In this document: piece by piece, positions 14,975 through 24,297 of the stretch
How the letters are laid out: each line of letters starts with the position of its first letter
Position numbering within the stretch: the first letter of the stretch is position 1
Source: a virus
Virus record (IMG/VR): IMGVR_UViG_3300045995_000561
Coordinates: 1-39,052 of that record
Length of the DNA stretch: 39,052 bases
Direction: 5' to 3' (one strand)
Program-made: the position numbers and the translations under genes
The notes under the pieces: model-generated
Told to the model about the DNA's origin: nothing
Seen by the model: the letters and a program-made list of their open reading frames with translations, nothing else
The model's database searches: none

Positions 14975-17706
14975 TGCACCACCGCCGAACTGTTCCCGCG
15001 GTTCCCTTGTGGCGCCGCACCCGATTGACCGTTGCCAGCTTGCACGACAGTTGACGTCATGCCGCTAGCAACCGTTCTTATGTTGCCCAGCCCGGAGCCG
15101 AGCATGACCGTGACCCCGATACCCTGTGGGAGCATTCGTATAACACCTGCGACCTGCATCGTGTCCGAAGACGACGCGGTCGCGGACAACAGCACCACGA
15201 CAGTGACCGTGAACGTGTCCGCACTTGTCGCGCTGTCGCTGAGCGAGTTCGGGGCCAATGCATTAAGCACATCGGACACTAGTGCGCTCTCACTGAACGA
15301 CCTTGTGGCCGCCACATTAAGTACGTCGGATACTGAGGCATTATCGTTTAACAAGTTCGAAGCTATAACGTTAATCGCATCGGCCACCAATGCAACGTCA
15401 CCCAGCAAGTTTGAAGCTACGATATTGAACGTATCGGACACTGATACGGTTTCGCTCAGCTGAGTCGAAGCATTAGCATTGAACGCATTAGATGCTAATG
15501 CACTATCGCTCAGCAACCTAGAATCAATGCTAAACGTATCGGATGCGACGCCTACTTCTACTAGGATCGGCGTCCCCATGACCGCGACACTAAGACTATC
15601 CGCGCCCAAACTAGTGTCACTCACCAGTACCGCAACGCCGGCCGCAAAACTATCTATAGCGATACTCGCGTCGGTCAACGAAGTCGCAGCGCTGACCGCG
15701 ACAGTCGTCGCAACCGCACCCGCGTCGCCCACCGAACTCGAAGCAGCGACGACGAATCCATCAGTCGCCGCAGCGACGTCAACAAGCAGATTCAAAGCCG
15801 CTATACCGAGCGTGTCGAATGCTAACGCGGTCTCATTCAGCAGGTTCAAGACCGCGACATTCAACGTGTCAGACACTGACGCGATATCGCTCAACGAGAC
15901 CGCAACATTAACAGCGCAGGTCGTCGCGCCAATTCCAGCGTCGCTAAGTCCGAGCGTTACCGTTAGCGTATCTGCGACAATTCCCGCGTCACTCAGAGGA
16001 GTAACAGTCGCAACGAGAAGTGACTCCCCGCACTGTCCGTTATCGGACTGGGGAATAGCAACGACCGACCCGGTAAACTGGTGCAAATAGCCTAGTGCCA
16101 TGACGGCTGCGGTAGTGGCGGCCGTCCCCGTACTAACATACGAATGACTACCTACGGTTACGGTCCCCGCTGAATCGCAAAGCTCAACAGAAGCACAGTT
16201 AACGCCGCCGGCCGTGTCCGCCCGTTCGATCAGCGGAGCCGTCGGAATCCACGACGACGAGTTACGGTCCGCGAACAGCGCGAGCGCCCAACCTGTCGAT
16301 GCGGGCGCGACAACAGCCGGGGTCGTGTGTGGCGAAGCTGATGCGACCTCAGCCAGCAACGTCAGCGAATCTATCGGAGTAGCAATTTCGACGCCCGCAT
16401 ATCCTTGCGCTACCAGGCCGATGGCGTAGCCCGTGCTCCCTGCTGGCCCAGTAAATGCGAACGTGTGCGTCGGGGTTGTTCCATTTGACACCCAAGTCCA
16501 AACAAACAGCTCGGCGGGAGGAGTCGCATCTCGCTGTAAGTGTCCGCGTTCAATTACAGTCCCGGGCGGTGTGCAAATAGCGGCGCCCGAAGTGGCCCCG
16601 TTGACCCGGAGACTGCCCCCAATAATGACAACAGACCCGGACACGCAGACCGGCATAACGATGCCCAACTGCGTGGCAGTTTGACTCGCGCCCGTATTAG
16701 CGGTGGTCGCTGCGCCATCTAGCGCGATGACCCCGGCCTGCACGTACCCTGTGAGGTACCCGCCTACGTACCCGCCGCCGCCTAACGTCGTCGTCGTCGA
16801 AACGCTAAGCGTGTCAGACGCACTGCCCGTCTGAGCCAGTGACGCGTACGTGTTGCCTACATAACCTGTGCGGTATCCGCCTACGTACCCGCCACCTATT
16901 GTCGTCATTACTGAGACAGTAAGCGTGTCGGACACGCTACCCGTCTCTGCTAGGAACCCACTCCGTGCCACGACGAGCGTGTCGGACGCGCTACCCGTCT
17001 CTGCTAGGGGCCCGCTCCATGCCACGCTGAACGTGTCTGAAGCACTACCCGTCTGGGCCAGGGAAACAGGCGTGCCTCCCGCGGTCGGCATGACCTCGAC
17101 GGCCACCAAACTGTTCGTAGCCGCCGCCGTATTGGAATAACCAACGGTCACCGCTCCTGGCGTACCATTCGCCGTCAGGCGGAACGCGCCGGTTGTATCG
17201 CCGGCGAAACCATTAAATGAGCCTAAGGAGGTTGTGACCCCATTGACGGTCAATGCCTGAGCGTCAGTTGCTCGTGCCAGTGTGCCGACGATTAATGAGC
17301 CGGCTGTCGTGACCGTTATAGCAACGCTGTATGCAGTGCTGTTGACCAGGGCCGTCGCACCAGGCTGACTCGCTGAAGCCAGCGCTCCTGTCAGTACCAG
17401 CACCTTTAGTAAAACGTCATTTTGTCCGGACGTGTACGTTACTTGCATTGCTGAGCCGGTGCCGTCACGACAGAATACTTCGGCTGTGGGAGCAGTCGGA
17501 TTTTCCCGCTTTAGCAGTTTCCATGAACCGCTTAGGGTATCCGTTACTGCGCCGTTATTTAAGGTCCCCGCCCCGGAGCCATTGCCTAACGCACACAAGG
17601 CGACAACTAACGAGCCAGCGGGTGGGGTGAACGACGCCGATTGCACCGATAAGGCGCTCGCACTAACTACGGCCGGGGTCGACCCGTCGATAGTGACTGC
17701 CATCAT
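14971..17706 (-). CDS. Large repetitive fibre protein with 18-residue repeats
   Basis: This 911-residue protein shares its repeat with the next gene upstream. Residues 1-208 form a beta domain (SFTPPAGSLVVALCALG at its start); about 215-325 hold four repeats (LAETGSASDTL type) interleaved with two Tyr/Gly motifs, GGGYVGGYRTGYVGNTY and GGGGYVGGYLTGYVQ; about 330-560 are a second beta domain; about 565-855 carry about 16 more repeats (LSDAGIVADTLTV type); the C-terminus is Gly/Gln/Asn-rich. It starts with ATG at 17706 (ATGA overlap) or at 17703. No enzyme motif. Probably an elongated virion fibre. Confidence 0.75.
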   Translation of the reverse strand: MMAVTIDGSTPAVVSASALSVQSASFTPPAGSLVVALCALGNGSGAGTLNNGAVTDTLSGSWKLLKRENPTAPTAEVFCRDGTGSAMQVTYTSGQNDVLLKVLVLTGALASASQPGATALVNSTAYSVAITVTTAGSLIVGTLARATDAQALTVNGVTTSLGSFNGFAGDTTGAFRLTANGTPGAVTVGYSNTAAATNSLVAVEVMPTAGGTPVSLAQTGSASDTFSVAWSGPLAETGSASDTLVVARSGFLAETGSVSDTLTVSVMTTIGGGYVGGYRTGYVGNTYASLAQTGSASDTLSVSTTTTLGGGGYVGGYLTGYVQAGVIALDGAATTANTGASQTATQLGIVMPVCVSGSVVIIGGSLRVNGATSGAAICTPPGTVIERGHLQRDATPPAELFVWTWVSNGTTPTHTFAFTGPAGSTGYAIGLVAQGYAGVEIATPIDSLTLLAEVASASPHTTPAVVAPASTGWALALFADRNSSSWIPTAPLIERADTAGGVNCASVELCDSAGTVTVGSHSYVSTGTAATTAAVMALGYLHQFTGSVVAIPQSDNGQCGESLLVATVTPLSDAGIVADTLTVTLGLSDAGIGATTCAVNVAVSLSDIASVSDTLNVAVLNLLNETALAFDTLGIAALNLLVDVAAATDGFVVAASSSVGDAGAVATTVAVSAATSLTDASIAIDSFAAGVAVLVSDTSLGADSLSVAVMGTPILVEVGVASDTFSIDSRLLSDSALASNAFNANASTQLSETVSVSDTFNIVASNLLGDVALVADAINVIASNLLNDNASVSDVLNVAATRSFSESALVSDVLNALAPNSLSDSATSADTFTVTVVVLLSATASSSDTMQVAGVIRMLPQGIGVTVMLGSGLGNIRTVASGMTSTVVQAGNGQSGAAPQGNRGNSSAVVQ
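15150..15995 (-). repeat. 54-bp (18-residue) repeat array in fibre gene
   Basis: About 16 degenerate units with consensus L-[S/N]-[D/E]-x-[A/G]-x-x-[S/A]-D-[T/S]-[L/F]-x-[V/I] and a five-residue spacer. Units have diverged at DNA level and keep only the protein pattern. A separate cluster of four similar units lies at about 16790-17065. Limits are approximate. Confidence 0.85.
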
Positions 17707-20700
17707 GCGCCCGCGAACGCTTGCGCCGTTACCACAGAAGCAGGTATCAGTTGATTAGTGACGGCGCTTAGCACTGCAGTGGCCATCGTCGCAGTACTCG
17801 TAACGATGACGGTGGTCCGGACAATAAGCGGTGATGGCGCACCCGGCCCAGACGCAGAGAACTGTTCGGCGGCGATACCTGCATCGTCGAGTTCGATGGT
17901 GGCGCTGACTGCTAGACCATCTGTGCCGACTCCGGCATCGAACATGTTAAGAGCCGCCGCGGCGCCGCCCGAGTCCGCGCCCGCGCCCGCATCGCTAAGG
18001 ACAACGACGCGCGCACCGATGAAGCTATCCGCGGCCGTGCCCACGTCCGGCAGGGTCGTCGCGACAGTTTCGGCTATCGTGTCAGCGGCTACGCCACCAT
18101 CCGAAAGTGGCGAAATGGCGGTGACGATGAAGGCATCAACCGCAGCGCCCGTATCTACGAGCAAAGGTCCGCCCGCGACCTGAACATTGTCTGTCCCTGA
18201 CCCGACGTCGGTCAGCTGGACCGTCTTAGCAACACCTAGCGTGTCGGCGGCGACTCCTGCGTCCCCAACGCTACCGATAGAGACAACGTTGAGACTGTCA
18301 GCGCCTTGTCCGACATCAGAGAGAATGGGTGTGCTAGATCCTGCAACCGTTAGCGCATCCGCGCCAATGCCCGTGTCGCCGACCGTGCCTGCGGCCGTAA
18401 CAGCGACGGCGTCGGCCGCCGTGCCCGCGTCCGATACAGGGATCGCGGACATGACCGTCAAAACGTCAGCGACCACCCCAGCATCGCTAAACGCTGCAGG
18501 GACAACCCCCACGACCAGACTTTCAACGCCCTGACCAGCCTCGACGAAGGGAGCCGCTGCGGAAACAGCGGCCGTGTCGGCGCTGACGCCCGAATCGACG
18601 GCAATGGCGACTACTACGACGGCGGACGCATCTGCGCCAGTTCCGGTATCCGCCAGCGTTTTAAGCGTGACCCCCTGATCGACAGTTAGACCGTCCGTGA
18701 CCACGCCGCCATCGCTCAAAGAGTTAACGGCGACGACTGCGAGACCATCCGCGCATTGACCAACCTCAGAGAGGATGGGTGTGCTGGAGCCTCCAACCGT
18801 AAGCGCGTCCGCACCAGTAGCCGCGTCATTCAAACCGACTATGGCCGTGATGGCAACGCTGTCAGCGCCCGCGCCAGTATCTGGCGCAGCCACCGCTGCT
18901 ACCACTCCGAAGCTGTCAGCGGCTGTCCCCGCCTCGGCGAAGGCCACTGGAGCGCCAACCGACAGCGTGTCCGTGCCAGCGCCCGTGTCCGCGAGCTGGG
19001 TTCCAGCCGTGACAGTTGTGTTGTCGGCGGCGGCGCCCGTATCGCTCACATTAGCGGCCACGCCCACCGACGTGGAGTCCACGCCAGACCCGACGTCGCT
19101 GAGAGTCTTGGGTATCCCCTGTTCGACCGTAACCGAATCGACGCCACTCCCGACATCGCCGAGGGTCGCGGCGGCTACAACCGTCGTCGTTTCCGCACCT
19201 GCACCGGCATCGCTGGCGCTTAGCGCGACCGCGACTGCCGCGGAATCCGCCGCCGCTCCCGTATCGCCCAACGGAACAGGCCGAGCGACAGCGAGGCCAT
19301 CAGCGGCCGTCCCCGTGTCGCCCGCCGACGACGCGACAACAACCACGAAACTGTCCGCGGACGCGCCCGCGTCCGCAAGAATTGGCGCGGTAGAACCTGC
19401 AACGGTGATGCCGTCCGCAACTACCCCAGACTCAGTAAGAGACGTTGCGACAATGACCGTAACAGTGTCAGCGCTGACGCTGGCATCACCCACCGCGACC
19501 GTCACTGCGACCGTTGCGGCATCCGCACTCGTGGCCGAATCTGCGAAGGCCGCCGGAACGGCAACAAAGAGACTATCTGCGGCTGTCCCAGACTCAGCGA
19601 GAAGTCCCGTGACAGTGGCAGTGCATGTGTCGACGCCCGACCCGACATCCCCAGCGGCAATCGCAACTGCGACAGCCACAGTATCTGCGCCCGCGCCGGC
19701 ATCTGCGAGAGCCACCGGAACAGCGACGGCGAAACTATCTGCAGCCGAACCCGTATCGCTCGTCACTGCTGCAACTACCACAGCCGTCACAGAGTCAGAA
19801 CCAGCTCCAGCCTCCGCGAGCATCGGAGCACTAGAGACCGCTACAGTAACGTTATCTACAGTTGTCCCGGTCTCAGTAAGAAGCCCCGAAGCAGCGACGG
19901 CGAGACTGTCAGCGCTGGTCCCGACATCCCCGGCAACAGCCGCCGCTGCCACTATCGCGGTATCTGCAGCCGACGCTGCGTCCGCAAGTGCAATCGGAAC
20001 AGCGACAGTCAAACTGTCCGCAGCCGCGCCGCTCTCGGAAAGGGGAACGAGAGCGGCCGCTGCCAGACTGTCCACGCCAGCGCCAGACTCGCTGCCGGGG
20101 ACGGCCGCTCCAACCGCCAGGAAGTCCGCGGCCGCGCCCTGATCGCCTATCGGCGTAGCAACGCCCAAAGTGAGCGTGTCAACGACAGCACCAGCATCAC
20201 CGACTAGGACAGCCGATCCGATAATTGATGCATCTGCGACGATGCCTACGTCCGTAAACGACACGGCGGCATTCGCTGCCGAACTGTCCACTACCTGACT
20301 GGTGTCCGACAATGCTACGGGCCGCGCCGACGACGAACTGTCTGCGGCCGTACCTGCGTCGGACATTACGGTCAGCGCAACCGCGGACACTGTGTCCGTA
20401 GTTGCGCCTGTCTCGGACAAAACGGCCAGCGCAGCAAGTACGAAGTTATCCGCTCCGACACCGCTATCATTTAGCGCAGCAGCAACAGTCACGCTAAATG
20501 AGTTGGCCGCTGCCCCCGTCTCGCCCAACGTCGCTACAGCAGTAACAACCAGCGAGTCCGCACCTACGCCCGTATCGCCCAACGCCGCTACAGCAGCAAC
20601 AGTTACAACATCAGCAGTAGCCGCGCCTGCATCGCTCAAAGTTACAGCAGTAGCCCCAGCCGGAGCCGCAATCGGATGGGTGTGCCGAACCAGCGGCATC

Positions 20701-20726
20701 GGGAACAAGCGGCCAGCGCGGGCCAT
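17703..20726 (-). CDS. Giant 18-residue-repeat fibre protein
   Basis: The 1007-residue product is almost wholly repeat. After a 30-residue start (MARAGRLFPMPLVRHTH), about 51 units of 18 residues follow, with consensus L-[SGA]-[DE]-[TAS]-G-x-[GA]-[AV]-D-[ST]-[LFV]-x-V and a short Ala/Val spacer; a few units are 20-21 residues, with inserts such as SSTPI. It is very rich in Ala, Val, Asp, Gly, Ser and Thr and has almost no Lys, Trp or Tyr. The ATG at 20726 follows an AGGGGG about five bases upstream. The pattern predicts a regular beta-solenoid or stacked beta-turn rod. It probably forms a long virion fibre; no known family was recognised. Confidence 0.8.
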   Translation of the reverse strand: MARAGRLFPMPLVRHTHPIAAPAGATAVTLSDAGAATADVVTVAAVAALGDTGVGADSLVVTAVATLGETGAAANSFSVTVAAALNDSGVGADNFVLAALAVLSETGATTDTVSAVALTVMSDAGTAADSSSSARPVALSDTSQVVDSSAANAAVSFTDVGIVADASIIGSAVLVGDAGAVVDTLTLGVATPIGDQGAAADFLAVGAAVPGSESGAGVDSLAAAALVPLSESGAAADSLTVAVPIALADAASAADTAIVAAAAVAGDVGTSADSLAVAASGLLTETGTTVDNVTVAVSSAPMLAEAGAGSDSVTAVVVAAVTSDTGSAADSFAVAVPVALADAGAGADTVAVAVAIAAGDVGSGVDTCTATVTGLLAESGTAADSLFVAVPAAFADSATSADAATVAVTVAVGDASVSADTVTVIVATSLTESGVVADGITVAGSTAPILADAGASADSFVVVVASSAGDTGTAADGLAVARPVPLGDTGAAADSAAVAVALSASDAGAGAETTTVVAAATLGDVGSGVDSVTVEQGIPKTLSDVGSGVDSTSVGVAANVSDTGAAADNTTVTAGTQLADTGAGTDTLSVGAPVAFAEAGTAADSFGVVAAVAAPDTGAGADSVAITAIVGLNDAATGADALTVGGSSTPILSEVGQCADGLAVVAVNSLSDGGVVTDGLTVDQGVTLKTLADTGTGADASAVVVVAIAVDSGVSADTAAVSAAAPFVEAGQGVESLVVGVVPAAFSDAGVVADVLTVMSAIPVSDAGTAADAVAVTAAGTVGDTGIGADALTVAGSSTPILSDVGQGADSLNVVSIGSVGDAGVAADTLGVAKTVQLTDVGSGTDNVQVAGGPLLVDTGAAVDAFIVTAISPLSDGGVAADTIAETVATTLPDVGTAADSFIGARVVVLSDAGAGADSGGAAAALNMFDAGVGTDGLAVSATIELDDAGIAAEQFSASGPGAPSPLIVRTTVIVTSTATMATAVLSAVTNQLIPASVVTAQAFAGA
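17850..20645 (-). repeat. About 51 tandem 54-bp repeats in giant fibre gene
   Basis: The coding strand repeats every 54 bp, for example the paired cgtctcgcccaac and cgtatcgcccaac near 20516 and 20570. Units are strongly diverged in DNA but keep Gly, Asp and hydrophobic positions in the protein, arguing for long selection on the protein pattern rather than recent expansion. There is no constant spacer or conserved repeat at DNA level, so it is not a CRISPR. Confidence 0.9.
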
Positions 20727-20752
20727 AACGTCCCCCTAAAATCGAGCCGATA

Positions 20753-21016
20753 TTAGGCGGACACTCCCACAGCGAGAACCCACACGCCATCCGCGGCCGG
20801 ACCAGCCGGGACAGTAATAACAGTCCCCGCAATCGGGCAGGACGCAATAGTAACTCCAGTCGCAGAGATAAGGCCAGCGCGCTTTATAACAGCGAAATGT
20901 CCACTAAGGTCGGCCGTGTCACCTGCAGTAACATTCTTGAGCGTGTACAGAGCGGTCTTGTCGCATTGACCGTCTGAGAACACTGCGTTATATTGGCCGC
21001 TAGTTAACGCTGCCAT
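20753..21016 (-). CDS. Small virion-type protein of unknown function
   Basis: Starting at the ATG at 21016 the product has 87 residues (MAALTSGQYNAVFSDGQ), a beta-rich protein with two Cys; a GTG at 21028 would add four residues. It resembles small adhesion or decoration proteins by composition (Gly/Ala/Thr/Val-rich, no charge clusters), but I recognise no family. It precedes the giant repeat gene by about 26 bases and lies in the fibre block. Confidence 0.65.
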   Translation of the reverse strand: MAALTSGQYNAVFSDGQCDKTALYTLKNVTAGDTADLSGHFAVIKRAGLISATGVTIASCPIAGTVITVPAGPAADGVWVLAVGVSA

Positions 21017-21040
21017 AAGTAACCCCACTCTCGGTCGTCA

Positions 21041-21511
21041 TCACTCGGCCCACGCCACGCCAAACGTCACGTTAACGATGGCTGCTGCCGTACAACGGAT
21101 CCGCCAAAACTTTGAGACCGGAACAATCGGTTCCCGACCATCCGGGTACATCACATAAATACCACTGGTTGGTGACACGCGATGAATCTCCACCGCCTGC
21201 GTGCCATGCACCGGGATGCCCGCCCCCTCGGTCGACGTGGTATGCGTGACGATTGAAGACGGATCCGGGCCAGCCCCATCGCGGCGCCCCTCCACACTCG
21301 CGGTCAGTGCAGTACCTGTCGTGACGGCAATATCAAAACGACCGACCTCTACCTTCACCGGAATTGCAGTAGCAGTAACCCCGTCAAACTCGACCCACCA
21401 CTCCTTGATTAAAGTTCTGCTAGTTGATGCAGTAGCCAACTGACACACCGTCTTAGCGGTAGCAGCCGCAAGCGCGATCGCATCAACAGACACGCTATAA
21501 ATTTCGGCCAT
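21041..21511 (-). CDS. Virion-associated protein of unknown function
   Basis: The 156-residue product starts MAEIYSVSVDAIALAAATAK and alternates strands and turns, with EVGRFDIAVTTGTAL in the middle and VSKFWRIRCTAAA near the end. The pattern is a compact beta sandwich like proteins found beside fibre genes of actinophages. No catalytic residues stand out. It lies in the block of probable fibre genes and is likely a structural or adaptor protein by position. Confidence 0.65.
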   Translation of the reverse strand: MAEIYSVSVDAIALAAATAKTVCQLATASTSRTLIKEWWVEFDGVTATAIPVKVEVGRFDIAVTTGTALTASVEGRRDGAGPDPSSIVTHTTSTEGAGIPVHGTQAVEIHRVSPTSGIYVMYPDGREPIVPVSKFWRIRCTAAAIVNVTFGVAWAE

Positions 21512-21563
21512 TACCGCAGTACACCCCTAAATCGCTTCTCGTGAATACCAAGTCCGTCGCCAC

Positions 21564-22304
21564 TTACCATGTCGCCGCCCTCGCCACAGCGAGCACGGGG
21601 ACCTGGCCTCTTATCCGCTTAGAATCATCTGGCACGGAAACGGGGCCAATGAATCCGGTCGAAACGTTCGTAAAAGCCAAGTCATCATAATCGAGTGCGA
21701 GCGTTCCACCGTATACACCAAAGTTACAATAAGTCAGGTTGGCTGTCCCTGTATTAGCTGTACTGAGCGCCTCATACATCTCAACCGGAGTAATCGAATT
21801 CCCCAGGTAATACGCTGCGCGTATAGTCCCATTCGATATTGTGGTCCCCGCCTGTATCGCCAACTCGAACCGATATATGGTACTCGCGACCAGTTTCGCG
21901 GATGACTGCCATACCTCTGTCTGTGGGCTTCCTCTAACGGAGAAGTACCCCGCCGTATTTACCCCTGCGCCTCCCGCGACCGCGTCGCCCGCACCACTGA
22001 AAATGACTGGGCAAGTGCTAACTGGCGCCAGCGACCCCAACCGAAAATAACCACGAAGCGTCATGATCGCGCTACCGGTAACCACCCAACGCAGCCATGA
22101 GAAAGGCGCATCGCCCGTTACCGTCGAGTAGAACCCAAGCGTCCCGACGCCAGAAATTGCCGAACCTGTTGCGTAGATCGCAGCCGCGGCCCCCCCTCCT
22201 GTATAAACAGTGGTGAATGCATCTCCAGACGCTCCACCACTGTTCCCAGTGGTGACGGTTGTACTGTTGGAGCCGCCTTCACCGCTATTAACTAGAAGCG
22301 TCAC
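21564..22304 (-). CDS. Concanavalin A-like jelly-roll virion protein
   Basis: A 246-residue protein starting with GTG at 22304. It has a Gly/Ser/Thr-rich start and then a jelly-roll pattern (LRGYFRLGSLAPVSTCPVIF, STIYRFELAIQAGTTISNGT, and a final LDYDDLAFTNVS). The DYDDLAF ending is characteristic of concanavalin A-like/LamG domains in phage adhesins, which bind sugars. It sits just downstream of the beta-helix protein and may bind host surface glycans; inferred from fold and position. Confidence 0.65.
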   Translation of the reverse strand: MTLLVNSGEGGSNSTTVTTGNSGGASGDAFTTVYTGGGAAAAIYATGSAISGVGTLGFYSTVTGDAPFSWLRWVVTGSAIMTLRGYFRLGSLAPVSTCPVIFSGAGDAVAGGAGVNTAGYFSVRGSPQTEVWQSSAKLVASTIYRFELAIQAGTTISNGTIRAAYYLGNSITPVEMYEALSTANTGTANLTYCNFGVYGGTLALDYDDLAFTNVSTGFIGPVSVPDDSKRIRGQVPVLAVARAATW

Positions 22305-22341
22305 CGTCTATCACCATCCCCCTGGAGCACCGGAGCACTTC

Positions 22342-24297
22342 TTAAACAGATGGAGAAAGCGGCGGTGTCGTTGATGCGTAAGCGCCTTTACCTACCGCAG
22401 GGCTACCTGTATTTAGCCGATAATTTCGGGCCGCCGCGTTAACATACAACGGATCACCTGTCGTCGTCGCCGACTCTGTCGTGTTGGTGGCTGTGACGTT
22501 GCCATTCGCGTTATTGTACCAATGGCAGTTATCCACCGTGCATGCTGGAGTCACTGTGTTCCCAGCGTTAACAGCCGAATGACCGTTTGACCCACCCGAC
22601 TGCGACGGATTAACCAAATTCGACACTATAGTATGATGAATGTTATGTCCACCATCCGTCGAAGTCGACGTGCCGGGTTCGTCACCGTAAACAATTCCAG
22701 AAGTGCAATGATCTATCGTATTGTACTGGACAACGGCAAAACTCGACGACGGGTATAACTGCATACCGTAGTCGCCGCCCCACATCCCCGCAAACCCGAT
22801 GTCATAGAAAATGCAGCCATAAACTTGCAACCCAGTCCCCGTACACCAATAGATGCCGTGTCCCGGTCCTGGGGTAGGGTCACCCCCCAAAACATTGTGT
22901 ATGATGCACCCGGCAAAGACACAGTTATTAGCTTGCACGTTCGTGCCGCCGACCATAATACCCTGAACGCTCTGATCGGCGCCATCGATTATGCACGAGT
23001 AGAACTGCGCGCCTGTGACGGCGACACCCGCCCTGGCTATGCCGATCGGAACCAAATTAGACCCGCTGTTGCTCAAGCTAATATCGACGTTCTCTAACGA
23101 CGTATAACTAGTGTTAAGTTCCACGCCTCCCACAAGCTGAGGTCGTGAATCGCCAGGATACCCAATGAGTCTAAGCAGATTCCCGGAAGTTCCTCCGACA
23201 GTGGTCTGAAGGAGCATTCCCCCCGCACTTGTCGTGTATGTTCCGCCTCGGATAGCCCCATTCTGCCCCGCACTAAGATTATCCGCGAGTTTCTGAATGG
23301 TAAGGTAAGGCGCCCCGATGGTTCCCGGATTTGAGTTGCTGCCGCCAGGCGCACAGTACTTCGCGAAAGGAATAGATGAGACCGGAGTAACAGAGTTCGA
23401 CGCAACACTTACTCGGGAACCTACCGTATTAACAGCAGTCACTGTAAAAGTTTGGGCTACAGACGTCAGTCCCGTTGCGTTAAACGTAGTAGCAGCAGCA
23501 CTAATCCCCGTGAACGTAGGTCCCGCACTGGACGTCACCGTATAACTAGTCAACGGCGACGAACCGTTCCCGGCCTGCGTCCACGCCACAGTGACCGTGG
23601 TCGAATCGACTACCGTAGCTGTTGGCGCTATTGGAGGGGCTGGCAGTCGCGGCACTAACGTCGTCGCAGTCGTTGCCGTCAAATCGTCCCAGCGAGACCC
23701 GCTATCCTCGTCCGTTGTCGGATTCCACCACGACCGTAAACCAACTCTAGTCCCTGGCAAATCCGTATTGTCTTGTGCCAGGAACGTGTAGTTACCGGAG
23801 GCGACGCCGTCCACATACGCGGTGACCGTCGTGGATGTTAATAACACAGCTAACGTGTATCCACGCCCCGCAACGAAGTTCATCGGCGTGGTAGTCACCC
23901 AATAAGTCGAAACTCCAGATACACGTTTAGAGATTCTTAACTGATCTGCTCCGGTGGCATGCCACATCTGAACGGCCATATACGAATTTATGTCGGTCCC
24001 GCGAAGGACTAGACCGGCATGCGCGTTAGTCGCTGACAACATGACATCGACTACTACGAGACTGGCCGCCGCTCCGGCCGGGAGCATCGCAATCGCCTGC
24101 GTATCCACCGTGCCTGCCGTGAGACGCGCAGCGTTACCACTAATGGCCCAAGTATTCGATAACACCGACCATGCACCACCAACATCGGCGGTACCTAATA
24201 CGCCGTCGGCCCGACCGAACGTGTCAGAAGCAACCGTCGTGACAGCGACTGCTCCACGACCAGCGACCGTCCCACGGCGCAGAGCGTTGACAGTCAC
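22342..24297 (-). CDS. Spike-like protein: LamG-like, Fn3 and beta-helix domains
   Basis: A 651-residue protein with three visible parts. Residues about 20-210 are a LamG/concanavalin-like domain (DTFGRADGVLGTADVGGAW, then RVGLRSWW and WDDLTA). Residues about 218-315 are an Fn3 domain (PTATVVDSTTVTVAWTQ). Residues about 320-640 are a right-handed beta-helix (GTIGAPYLTIQKLADNLSAG opening, then N-x-x-I-x-H-type rungs such as VQYNTIDHCTSGI and NIHHTIVSNLV). The opening resembles pectate-lyase-like tailspikes. It may bind or cleave a surface polysaccharide; active-site residues were not identified. Confidence 0.75.
   Translation of the reverse strand: MTVNALRRGTVAGRGAVAVTTVASDTFGRADGVLGTADVGGAWSVLSNTWAISGNAARLTAGTVDTQAIAMLPAGAAASLVVVDVMLSATNAHAGLVLRGTDINSYMAVQMWHATGADQLRISKRVSGVSTYWVTTTPMNFVAGRGYTLAVLLTSTTVTAYVDGVASGNYTFLAQDNTDLPGTRVGLRSWWNPTTDEDSGSRWDDLTATTATTLVPRLPAPPIAPTATVVDSTTVTVAWTQAGNGSSPLTSYTVTSSAGPTFTGISAAATTFNATGLTSVAQTFTVTAVNTVGSRVSVASNSVTPVSSIPFAKYCAPGGSNSNPGTIGAPYLTIQKLADNLSAGQNGAIRGGTYTTSAGGMLLQTTVGGTSGNLLRLIGYPGDSRPQLVGGVELNTSYTSLENVDISLSNSGSNLVPIGIARAGVAVTGAQFYSCIIDGADQSVQGIMVGGTNVQANNCVFAGCIIHNVLGGDPTPGPGHGIYWCTGTGLQVYGCIFYDIGFAGMWGGDYGMQLYPSSSFAVVQYNTIDHCTSGIVYGDEPGTSTSTDGGHNIHHTIVSNLVNPSQSGGSNGHSAVNAGNTVTPACTVDNCHWYNNANGNVTATNTTESATTTGDPLYVNAAARNYRLNTGSPAVGKGAYASTTPPLSPSV

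Noticed and set aside
18775-20142. Plus-strand open frame of 455 residues in the giant fibre gene
   Set aside because: Mirror of the 54-bp repeats; the regular Ala/Ser/Thr pattern follows from the coding strand.
17850-20645. Possible CRISPR array from the many repeats
   Set aside because: There is no constant repeat with unique spacers; the units vary throughout and keep a coding frame.
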